A stretch of DNA of 50,114 nucleotides, taken from Ignavibacteriota bacterium. Its GTDB lineage: Bacteria > Bacteroidota > Ignavibacteria > UBA10030. Shown piece after piece: positions 43,609 through 50,114 of this stretch (positions are counted from its first letter, which is position 1; every line of letters starts with the position of its first letter). A program made the position numbers and the translations under genes. The notes beneath the pieces were generated by a model. It made no database searches. It was not told the origin of the DNA and saw nothing but the letters and a program-made list of their open reading frames with translations. Location: contig JAKEEG010000002.1 of the NCBI GenBank assembly GCA_022616555.1, positions 1 through 50,114 of the forward strand, read 5' to 3'.

Positions 43609-44014
43609 GGTACAACATCAAATAAATAATCACGCCTGTCACGGAAACGTACAGCCAAATCGGATACGTCCACTTCGCGATGCGGCTGTGCTTCGAATCC
43701 TCGCGCTTCAACCCACGCTTGAGTGTTACCAGCGCAAGCGGAACAATTGCCGCGGCAAGCACCGTGTGCGAAAGCAAAATTGTGAAATACACATACCGAA
43801 CAATGCCTTCTCCCTGAAACGGCTGAGAGCCGTGGTTGTAGTGGTAAATAAGGTACGATGTTAGAAATAGGCCCGAAGTGACAAACACTGCAATCATAAA
43901 CCGCTTGTGCAATGCAATGTTGCCTTTCTTCATCTGGCGGTGTCCGAGATACAACAGGATCGCGCTTGTGGAGTTCAACAACGCGTTGAGAAGCGGCAGC
44001 TCAGATAAGGACAT
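43589..44014 (-). CDS. DUF420 membrane protein
   Basis: 141-residue membrane protein of the DUF420 family. It has four hydrophobic helices, early N-x-x-x-A-x-L-L-Y-L-G-H and KKGNIALHKRFMI segments, and conserved His and Tyr (Y-H-Y-N-H). DUF420 proteins usually accompany cytochrome oxidase genes and some (CtaM) are needed to assemble the enzyme, so a heme/oxidase assembly role is likely. It follows ctaB by 29 bases at the end of the ctaA-ctaB run. Confidence 0.85.
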   Translation of the reverse strand: MSLSELPLLNALLNSTSAILLYLGHRQMKKGNIALHKRFMIAVFVTSGLFLTSYLIYHYNHGSQPFQGEGIVRYVYFTILLSHTVLAAAIVPLALVTLKRGLKREDSKHSRIAKWTYPIWLYVSVTGVIIYLMLYQLYPAG

Positions 44015-44043
44015 GAGTGTTATAAATACGTGGGGGAATCTTA

Positions 44044-44973
44044 CTACAATTTATCAATTACCATAAAGATCATCAGCACAGGCAAATACCACAACGAAGC
44101 AAAAAACAATCGGCGCGAAACCTGGTTGATTTTCACCATCGACTCTTCTGCAGCTTTACCCGAGAAGCGGAAAAAGAGAACACCATATACCAGAAAAAGC
44201 GCGCCGCTCACCAGCGCCGCTAGGACGTACTGCATGCCGGCAACACCGACTGTGTAGAGTCCCAGACTTGACACGATGAGCACCACAATATAAAGAACAG
44301 TTTCCAGACTCAACCGTGTGCCAAGCTGGTCTTTTACAGCAAGCATCGCAAAACCTGCCCGAGCATAATCCTTACGATACATCCACGCGAGTGCGTAGAA
44401 ATGGGGAATCTGCCAAAAGAAAAGTATCGCAAATAAAATCCACGCTGCGGCGGAAAGCTCCCCTCCCGCTGCCGTCCATCCCATCACGGGCGGCAGTGCG
44501 CCGGGTATACCACCGATAATCGTGGACCAGCTCGTGATGCGTTTCAGCGGCGTATAGAGAAACAAGTAAACTGCTGAGATGGTCGCTGCAATGATTCCGG
44601 AAACGATATTCCCGTAGACAAACATGATGACTATTCCGGCAATAAGTATCACTGTACCAAACCAAAATGCTGTTCCCGGCTCCATACGCCCAGACGGCAA
44701 TGGCCGCCGCTCTGTGCGCTTCATTAAAGCGTCGTAGTGCCGCTCGATGTACTGGTTTAGTGCTCCCAATCCCCCACCCACCAGCATGGTGCCAAGGGCA
44801 ACCAGAAGAAACCGGGATACGTCGAACACGCCGTCTGTGGCTAGGTAATAACCGCAGAGAGTCGTCAGCACTGAGAGGCCGGTAAGTTCTGGCTTCATGA
44901 GCTCAAGGAAGTCCAAAATACGGAAAGAACTCCTTGCAGTTGTAAATGATTTCACCGGGCTAACTATATTCAT
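44044..44973 (-). CDS. ctaB: Heme O synthase (protoheme IX farnesyltransferase)
   Basis: Farnesylates heme B to heme O in the membrane. 309 residues, UbiA-type prenyltransferase with eight or nine helices. It has the prenyl-diphosphate site LNQYIERHYDALMKRTERR (an N-x-x-x-x-x-x-D-type motif followed by RT-x-R-P-L) and the second loop with WMYRKDYARAGFAML. Its ATG overlaps the ctaA stop by four bases. Together with ctaA it makes heme A for the oxidase encoded just upstream. Confidence 0.94.
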   Translation of the reverse strand: MNIVSPVKSFTTARSSFRILDFLELMKPELTGLSVLTTLCGYYLATDGVFDVSRFLLVALGTMLVGGGLGALNQYIERHYDALMKRTERRPLPSGRMEPGTAFWFGTVILIAGIVIMFVYGNIVSGIIAATISAVYLFLYTPLKRITSWSTIIGGIPGALPPVMGWTAAGGELSAAAWILFAILFFWQIPHFYALAWMYRKDYARAGFAMLAVKDQLGTRLSLETVLYIVVLIVSSLGLYTVGVAGMQYVLAALVSGALFLVYGVLFFRFSGKAAEESMVKINQVSRRLFFASLWYLPVLMIFMVIDKL

Positions 44974-46001
44974 ACTATGGCCTCACGGGTTTGCCCTGCA
45001 AGGGAAACCTCGAAATGAAATCTGCCTGAAAGCCGCAAGATGGATAAAGCCAGCAGAACTGTAAAGGCGAGTAGAGCAGCACCGACAGCCACATGCGCAG
45101 TTGCAATCTCAACTGATTTACGCGTTAGGACTGTTAGCATTCCCAAGGTAACTTGTATTGTCACTAGGGCTAAAAGGATATTGGCATAGCTTTTTAATAA
45201 AGGCAGCTTTTGCTTGTAAAGCCCCATCGAAAGGATGAGAATTACTCCTGTCACTACAATTGCCCAGACTCTGTGTAGCAAATGAATAACGATCTGCCCA
45301 GCCGTTATAGCGCCCTCAGCGGCAAGCCTGATATCGGCGTATATGAGCTGGCGATTGTATTGCTCAAGTGACTCAGGGGTAAGCGATGGAATCAATTGCC
45401 CGTAAGCTAGTGGAAAATCTGGAACGGCAAGTCCAGACCCTGTATGGCGCATAACAGCACCGAGAATTAACTGAATATAAATTACACAAACTGTTAATAT
45501 ACTTAAGGTTATCAGATTTGAATCAAGATTTTGTTGAGTATTACTTTGACTTAAGTTTAACCACCACTTGGAGGTAAAAAGTGCAATCGAAGAGACAACA
45601 CAGAAGAAGGTCTGAGCGATTGTTGCATGAGATGCCGAGATGGCTGTTGGGAGCAGAAACAAAACAGTGAGTCCGCCTAATGCTCCCTGTACGATAACAA
45701 GAGCTAGGGCAAACCAACCAAGCCTCCTAAGCCATCGTCGTTGCTCTTTGCGTGAAAGCCATACTGCCAGAATAATAGTTAAAAAGCCGACTGTCGTGGC
45801 TACCATGCGGTGACCATGCTCGTAAAAAATGCCACCGACCATTGGGGGCATGACCTGCCCGTACGAGAGCGGCCAGTCAGGTACTGCGAGGCCGGATCCT
45901 GTGCTCGTCACCAAACCGCCGACAACAATCAGAAACAGCGTGCAGACTGCCGTGAACACGGCAAACCAGTGAAGCCCTTTATTGTACGAAGGAGACGACA
46001 T
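44970..46001 (-). CDS. ctaA: Heme A synthase (CtaA/COX15)
   Basis: Oxidises heme O to heme A in the membrane. 343 residues with eight helices in two similar halves, each with a TGSGLAVPDWPLSYGQ or TGSGLAVPDFPLAYGQ loop. The candidate heme-ligand histidines are in YEHGHRM, SHATIAQ, IHLLHRVW and TAHVAVG. It starts a transcript of ctaA-ctaB-DUF420, separated from the oxidase subunit genes by the hairpin at 46028-46059. Confidence 0.93.
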   Translation of the reverse strand: MSSPSYNKGLHWFAVFTAVCTLFLIVVGGLVTSTGSGLAVPDWPLSYGQVMPPMVGGIFYEHGHRMVATTVGFLTIILAVWLSRKEQRRWLRRLGWFALALVIVQGALGGLTVLFLLPTAISASHATIAQTFFCVVSSIALFTSKWWLNLSQSNTQQNLDSNLITLSILTVCVIYIQLILGAVMRHTGSGLAVPDFPLAYGQLIPSLTPESLEQYNRQLIYADIRLAAEGAITAGQIVIHLLHRVWAIVVTGVILILSMGLYKQKLPLLKSYANILLALVTIQVTLGMLTVLTRKSVEIATAHVAVGAALLAFTVLLALSILRLSGRFHFEVSLAGQTREAIV

Positions 46002-46027
46002 AAAAGAATACCATGCTGAAAAAAATC

Positions 46028-46059
46028 AGCCTTTCACCCGACTACACATCGATGAAAGG
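46028..46059 (-). terminator. Intrinsic terminator after the oxidase subunit operon
   Basis: GCCTTTCA (46028-46035) and TGAAAGGC (46052-46059) pair. On the minus strand they are followed by TGATTTTTTT. It lies 29 bases past the ctaC stop and ends the oxidase transcript before ctaA. Confidence 0.85.
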
Positions 46060-46087
46060 CATGAAAGAATAAAATCAGACCTCTGTC

Positions 46088-47026
46088 TTATTGCTGTAAG
46101 TAGGATGCCTCGACCTCAAGCCACTCGTCGAATCCCTGCTGTGTCATGGAATTGACCGAGCCGCGCATGCGGAAGTGCCCCAACCCACAAAGCTGAGCGC
46201 AAGCAATTTCTGTCGGTACATCCATCGAGACTTTAATACTTTCGATACCGGTTTGCTTGAGTAAGTCCATAGTCTCTTGCGTCAGGAAATCCCTTTTGCT
46301 CGCAAGAACGGTGCTGTCAGTGCCTATGTAGTTGTCCATGACAGCAAGATTCTGATACCTCACGGTGTCGGATGTGGACATTTCCCATGTCATACTTTCG
46401 CGAATCTCGTCAGAAGTCATCGTCGGAATAAACCAAAGCGGAATACGCTCGCCTGGGATCGCGTCCTGTTTGACGCGAAATAGCGGTAAACCAAAGCTAT
46501 GGATAACATCCTTACTAGAAAGATAAATAATGACCGGCTTGTTGACAGGAAAGTTCAAGTTGTTAATCGTGAAGATGTCATCCTTCGCGTCGGGGTCCTC
46601 ACGGTCAATACCGAGCGGATTCTCCGCTGTAACAAGCTTAATGTCTGTTCTGCCGAAAATGCCGTCCTTGCCTGCGTAGTGCGCGTTCCACGCAAACTGT
46701 TCTGCTACAACGCGTATCACTGTTGCGTCCTTCTCGTCCGGAAAATCGTCTACGCGTTGCGACCAAAGCGGCACAGCAAACCCGACAATAAGTACGATTT
46801 CCACGATAGCAACTGCAACTTCACCGTAGGTAGAGATTTTACTTTTGGTGCCGTGATAATTCGCTACGGGGTTTCTAGACTGTCGAAAACGGAAGAGTGT
46901 GTACAGGAAATACAACCCCCAGCCGACGAACAGCACCAACATCAACCAGTGAACGATGACAGTGAGGCTATCGAGTTCAGGACCGTGTGCCGAGGCATCG
47001 ATTGGCAGTCCGAGAAGTTCTTTCAT
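46088..47026 (-). CDS. ctaC: Cytochrome c oxidase subunit II with a long insert in the CuA domain
   Basis: 312 residues: two N-terminal membrane helices (about 22-45 and 70-88), then the periplasmic cupredoxin domain that holds CuA. The ligands are H176 in DVIHSFG and the C-terminal set CAQLCGLGHFRM (C276, C280, H284, M287). Between H176 and C276 lie 100 residues, where usual subunits have about 35. The extra segment (about 200-272) is polar, has no cysteines, and includes IRESMTWEMS and SKRDFLTQETMDLL. No signal peptide is evident beyond the first helix. It ends the oxidase transcript, followed by a clear terminator. Confidence 0.9.
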   Translation of the reverse strand: MKELLGLPIDASAHGPELDSLTVIVHWLMLVLFVGWGLYFLYTLFRFRQSRNPVANYHGTKSKISTYGEVAVAIVEIVLIVGFAVPLWSQRVDDFPDEKDATVIRVVAEQFAWNAHYAGKDGIFGRTDIKLVTAENPLGIDREDPDAKDDIFTINNLNFPVNKPVIIYLSSKDVIHSFGLPLFRVKQDAIPGERIPLWFIPTMTSDEIRESMTWEMSTSDTVRYQNLAVMDNYIGTDSTVLASKRDFLTQETMDLLKQTGIESIKVSMDVPTEIACAQLCGLGHFRMRGSVNSMTQQGFDEWLEVEASYLQQ

Positions 47027-47045
47027 GTACGGGTGTGCTCCTGTG

Positions 47046-47297
47046 TTAATTTATGCTTGGGAAATCTACCGTCCCATTTAGCGTCATTTTCTTTGCACGG
47101 TTGCGCAAATAGACAAACAGTCCAACAAAACCGCCTAATACAGTGCCCGTTACTCCAAGTAACGCGACGACTGCGTACGAGAGCGCGTTAGAAGTCTGCG
47201 AATCAGGGTCAGCATAGCATACTGGACACGCGGCGGCTGACTGCACAACAATGACGCTCAACAACAACATCGCAATATGTTGAAGTGAAAACCTCAT
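47046..47297 (-). CDS. Small membrane protein with CPVCYAD motif, in the oxidase operon
   Basis: I recognise no named family for certain. The 83-residue protein has a signal peptide or helix (1-23), then CPVCYADPD directly after the predicted cleavage point. A second helix at about 40-65 (VVALLGVTGTVLGGFVGLFVYL) and a short basic tail follow. The two cysteines and following acids might bind a metal such as copper. Proteins with CPVC and one helix occur near oxidase genes in related bacteria, as I recall. It lies between subunit II and another small protein, with gaps of 20 and 11 bases. Confidence 0.75.
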   Translation of the reverse strand: MRFSLQHIAMLLLSVIVVQSAAACPVCYADPDSQTSNALSYAVVALLGVTGTVLGGFVGLFVYLRNRAKKMTLNGTVDFPSIN

Positions 47298-47307
47298 AAA
47301 ACCTGTT

Positions 47308-47508
47308 TTAAAGATAACTCACTTTTTTGAATTTTTGCAAAAACCGTTTCGCATACATAATGAGAAATACTCCGGCGGTCACAGAAACAATTGCGCCTGA
47401 AATAGAAAGCGCGCTTGTCTCCTGCGCCAACACAAGCCACGCTCCGAACCCAAAGCACAGGAGTATTGACACAACGATAAAGACGATATGGAACGCCTTC
47501 AACGACAT
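47308..47508 (-). CDS. Very small two-helix membrane protein in the oxidase operon
   Basis: 66 residues with two hydrophobic segments (about 8-27 and 34-52) and a basic C-terminus (KRFLQKFKK). No known motif. It overlaps the subunit IV gene by one base and is 11 bases from the CPVC protein, so it is translated with them. It could be an oxidase accessory subunit or assembly helper; this is inferred from position only. Confidence 0.65.
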   Translation of the reverse strand: MSLKAFHIVFIVVSILLCFGFGAWLVLAQETSALSISGAIVSVTAGVFLIMYAKRFLQKFKKVSYL

Positions 47509-47810
47509 TATACTACTCTTCCCTGATATCCGGACGTCGGGAGGGCCATCAACACGATAAAGAATACAAGTGTCAGCAGCAGCGTCCAGTAAATGATTTT
47601 CTTCTCGGAAAGTAGGTGCATGAAATATCCTGCCACAAGCGTCCCTTTAATCGTGGCGATAAACAAAGCCAACACAATTGCCCAAAATACGTCAAGATGC
47701 AAGTACGATACCGCCACGGTCACAACAGTCAGTCCCATCAAGGCGACAAACACCATGATGTACTTGCGTACGTGCTTTTTGATTTCTTCAACAGAAGGCT
47801 GTTCGTGCAT
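47508..47810 (-). CDS. ctaF: Cytochrome c oxidase subunit IV family protein
   Basis: 100 residues with three membrane helices. The pattern of the prokaryotic COX4 family is seen: a charged amphipathic N-terminus (EEIKKHVRKYIMVF), then VAVSYLHLDVFWAIVLALFIATIKGTLVAGYFMHL with the conserved IKGTLVAGYFMHL turn. The last helix follows. Between subunit III (9-base gap) and the 66-residue protein. Confidence 0.85.
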   Translation of the reverse strand: MHEQPSVEEIKKHVRKYIMVFVALMGLTVVTVAVSYLHLDVFWAIVLALFIATIKGTLVAGYFMHLLSEKKIIYWTLLLTLVFFIVLMALPTSGYQGRVV

Positions 47811-47819
47811 CGTTCCTCC

Positions 47820-48419
47820 TTACAAAAGATACAGAACGGGAAAAAGGAATATCCAGACCAAATCGACAAAATGCCAGTAAAGCCCAGCAATCTCAATGCG
47901 GTTGGTAAATCGTTCCGGTTCGGTTTGCCACATTTTGCTGCCTGGACCCCAGAAATAAAAGTTCACGACAATACCGCCTATGACGTGCAAGCCGTGCAAA
48001 CCAGTGAGCGTAAAATAAATGGCATAAAACGTATCGGTACTTGGGAGAATATCATGTGAAAACTTCGAACCGTACTCGAAGCCCTTGACAACCAGAAAGA
48101 TCAGCGCGCAGAGTATCGTCAACCCCATGTAGCGCTTGTACTTCGCAAAGTCCTTCATCATCAACGACGCCCAGGACATCACCATCGTAACGCTGGAGGT
48201 GATCAGGACAACGGTATTCAGCAGAGCCAACGGGACGTTGAGCAAATCATATCCGTGGGGCCATGTTGGTGCGGCTACACGAAGAAGCACATAGCTTGAG
48301 AACAATGCGCCAAAGAGCATCACTTCCGAGGCAAGTAAGAGCCACACACCAAGTTTCGCATTAAACAGTCCGCTGTCGGTTCGAGCCGTAACGGTATAGG
48401 GTATCTGCATAGTGGTCAT
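47820..48419 (-). CDS. ctaE: Cytochrome c oxidase subunit III
   Basis: 199 residues with five helices, the short form of subunit III found with subunit IV in many bacteria. The start KLGVWLLLASEVMLFGALFSSYV, the middle EYGSKFSHDILPSTDTFYAIYFTLTGLHGLHVIGG and the end GLYWHFVDLVWIFLFPVLYL are family signatures. It overlaps the subunit I stop by four bases, so the two are translationally coupled. Confidence 0.95.
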   Translation of the reverse strand: MTTMQIPYTVTARTDSGLFNAKLGVWLLLASEVMLFGALFSSYVLLRVAAPTWPHGYDLLNVPLALLNTVVLITSSVTMVMSWASLMMKDFAKYKRYMGLTILCALIFLVVKGFEYGSKFSHDILPSTDTFYAIYFTLTGLHGLHVIGGIVVNFYFWGPGSKMWQTEPERFTNRIEIAGLYWHFVDLVWIFLFPVLYLL

Positions 48420-50114
48420 GCCTTCTCAGGTTCGTGTTGAGGAATAAAATCCCGACCGTTGCCGGGCAGACTGTATTCGTAGGGACCGCGATGCACTTCC
48501 GGCACATGAAGGAAATTTCCATGCGGCGGCGGAGTCGGCGTTGCCCACTCGAGCGTCGTTGCGTTCCACGGATTGTCGTTTTCGACCTGTTTGCCTTTTC
48601 TGATGCTCCAGAAGAAATTAATAATAAAGAAAACCTGGAAAATCGCCATCACCCAAGCCGCGATGGAGGTCACCTCATTAAGCCCCAAGACGCCCTGTGC
48701 ATGCGCGTACTGTTCTCCGCCGTCATACAGTCTGCGTGAAACTCCGGCAAGCCCTTGGATGAACATCGGCATGAAAATAAAATTCATACAAATAAACGAG
48801 CCCCAAAAATGAATTTTGCCGAGCGTCTCGTTCATCATGCGACCTGTTACTTTCGGGTACCAGTAATAGAGCCCCGCGAACAAAGCGAAGATCGTTCCCG
48901 GCGCAACAACATAATGGAAATGCCCTATGACGTAGTACGTATCGTGCAAGTGTATGTCGGCAGGAGCCAATCCGAGTGGCAGCCCGGTCAATCCTCCAAT
49001 GCCGAACATCGGAAGGAATGCAAGCGCGAACAACATCGGCGTGTTGAAACGAATCGAACCGCCCCACAGCGACAAGAACAAGGACGTCAGAATGATAACC
49101 GAAGGGATCGAAATGATCATCGTCGTCGTCTGGAAAAACGCGCTAATCACCGTGCCCATGCCGGTCAAGAACATGTGGTGCGCCCACACGATGAACGACA
49201 TGAAACCGAGGAAGATGATTGAGTACACCATCGCCTTATAGCCCCAAAGAGGCTTGCGCGTGTTGTTGGCGATGACTTCGCCGACAATACCCATCGCAGG
49301 CAGGATCAGTACATATACTTCCGGGTGTGCGAGGAACCAGAACAAGTGCTGCCAGAGGAGCGGACTGCCTCCCCCGCTCACTTCGACAATCTGCCCGCTG
49401 ACGACCAAGCCGCTCGGCAGGAAGAAGCTCGTGCCCGCGAGGCGGTCCATTAACTGGAGAACACCGGCTGCTTCAAGCGGAGGGAACGCCAGCAAGAGAA
49501 GAAACGATGTAACAAACTGCGCCCAGACAAAAAACGGAAATCGAAAATACGTGAACCCCTTGGCGCGGAGCTGAATAATCGTAACAATAAAATTAACGGA
49601 GCCAAGCAGAGATGACGTAATCAACGCAACCATGCCAAACAACCAGTACGTTTGCCCGGTCGTGGCGATATTCGAAAGCGGCGGGTAGGATGTCCAGCCG
49701 GAATTCGCAGCGCCGCCCGGCACGAAGAAGCTGATCAGCATCACCACGCCGCCAACAAAGAACGACCAGTAGCTGGCTGCGTTCAGCTTCGGAAACGCCA
49801 TGTCCGGCGCGCCGATTTGCAGCGGCACAACGTAGTTGCCGAATGCACCGACGGCAAGAGGCACGACGCCGAGGAACACCATAATCGTTCCGTGCATCGC
49901 ACCGAACGAATTATAGAATTCGGGAAGCATGATTCCGCCCGGCATAAGCGTCTCGTCGGTGACGAGATACCAGATCAATCCTGCGACGCCAAGAAAGAGC
50001 ACTCCCATGAGCATCACGAGGTATCGCTTGAAGCCGCTGAGCAGCAACAGTACGACGCCGATCAGCGCCGGGAACCCGACGAACGGCGTCACAGGGAGAG
50101 GCTTTCCGGGATAG
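48416..50114 (-). CDS. ctaD: Cytochrome c oxidase subunit I, cut by the right window edge
   Basis: Catalytic heme-copper subunit. The visible frame is open to the window edge; a GTG at 50092 starts a 558-residue frame, but no ATG is in view. The low-spin heme ligand region is MHGTIMVFL, the CuB site has HLFWFLAHPEVYVLILPA (histidine-tyrosine pair) and AHHMFLTGM, and the heme a3 region is HLHDTYYVIGHFHYV. Twelve or more helices follow the usual subunit pattern. The usual N-terminal TDHKRIG-type motif before the first helix is missing in the visible part; it may lie outside the window. Strand, order and overlap with subunit III show a ctaD-ctaE-ctaF operon. Confidence 0.93.
   Translation of the reverse strand, partial: YPGKPLPVTPFVGFPALIGVVLLLLSGFKRYLVMLMGVLFLGVAGLIWYLVTDETLMPGGIMLPEFYNSFGAMHGTIMVFLGVVPLAVGAFGNYVVPLQIGAPDMAFPKLNAASYWSFFVGGVVMLISFFVPGGAANSGWTSYPPLSNIATTGQTYWLFGMVALITSSLLGSVNFIVTIIQLRAKGFTYFRFPFFVWAQFVTSFLLLLAFPPLEAAGVLQLMDRLAGTSFFLPSGLVVSGQIVEVSGGGSPLLWQHLFWFLAHPEVYVLILPAMGIVGEVIANNTRKPLWGYKAMVYSIIFLGFMSFIVWAHHMFLTGMGTVISAFFQTTTMIISIPSVIILTSLFLSLWGGSIRFNTPMLFALAFLPMFGIGGLTGLPLGLAPADIHLHDTYYVIGHFHYVVAPGTIFALFAGLYYWYPKVTGRMMNETLGKIHFWGSFICMNFIFMPMFIQGLAGVSRRLYDGGEQYAHAQGVLGLNEVTSIAAWVMAIFQVFFIINFFWSIRKGKQVENDNPWNATTLEWATPTPPPHGNFLHVPEVHRGPYEYSLPGNGRDFIPQHEPEKA

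Noticed and set aside
44667-49574. Many plus-strand open frames across the oxidase and heme genes, such as 46499-47191 and 48755-49222
   Set aside because: These are mirror frames of the real minus-strand genes and show no family features.
1-50114. Mobile elements, CRISPR arrays and tRNA genes
   Set aside because: No transposase, integrase, repeat-spacer array or tRNA cloverleaf was found on reading both strands.

Overview
The window looks like a chromosome segment from a Gram-negative, aerobically respiring bacterium, probably of the FCB group (Bacteroidota / Ignavibacteriota-like). The reasons are a TonB-dependent receptor with a CarboxypepD_reg-like front domain, an ExbB-ExbD-ExbD set, an aa3-type oxidase with CtaA/CtaB, many starts without a Shine-Dalgarno sequence, and TAnnTTTG-type -7 boxes. 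This placement is an inference; no rRNA or tRNA is present to test it. I see no insertion sequence, phage gene, CRISPR array or tRNA.

Layout. 1-806: 3' part of dapF, then about 920 bases without a confident gene. 1727-15167 (all minus): purL; a split biotin carboxylase / biotin carrier pair; mutS2, cvpA and yqeY; a terminator; ExbD-ExbD-ExbB; an SDR; a TonB-dependent receptor with a small His/Cys secreted protein and a long inverted repeat between them. 15331-21858 (plus): a tight run of secreted peroxiredoxin, DUF255 protein, Rof-like Rho antiterminator, beta-propeller protein, SDR and M28 peptidase-PDZ, closed by a strong bidirectional terminator. 21934-30559 (minus): small proteins, tryptophanase, bacterioferritin comigratory peroxiredoxin, apt, crotonase, lrp-glnA, rpe and a PASTA protein.

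30664-40237 (plus) is the most unusual part. It is one overlapping operon of nucleotidyltransferase, radical SAM, methyltransferase fused to a sialyltransferase-like (GT29) domain, second radical SAM, double methyltransferase with a zinc ribbon between, third radical SAM with C-terminal cysteines, and a GT87-like membrane glycosyltransferase. It reads like a dedicated pathway for a modified glycan, glycolipid or related product that I cannot name.

40318-43556 (plus): nucleoside salvage operon cdd-tdk-nupC-punA. 43589-50114 (minus): cytochrome c oxidase subunits I, III, IV and II with two small membrane proteins, a terminator, then heme A synthase, heme O synthase and a DUF420 protein. Subunit I runs off the right edge.
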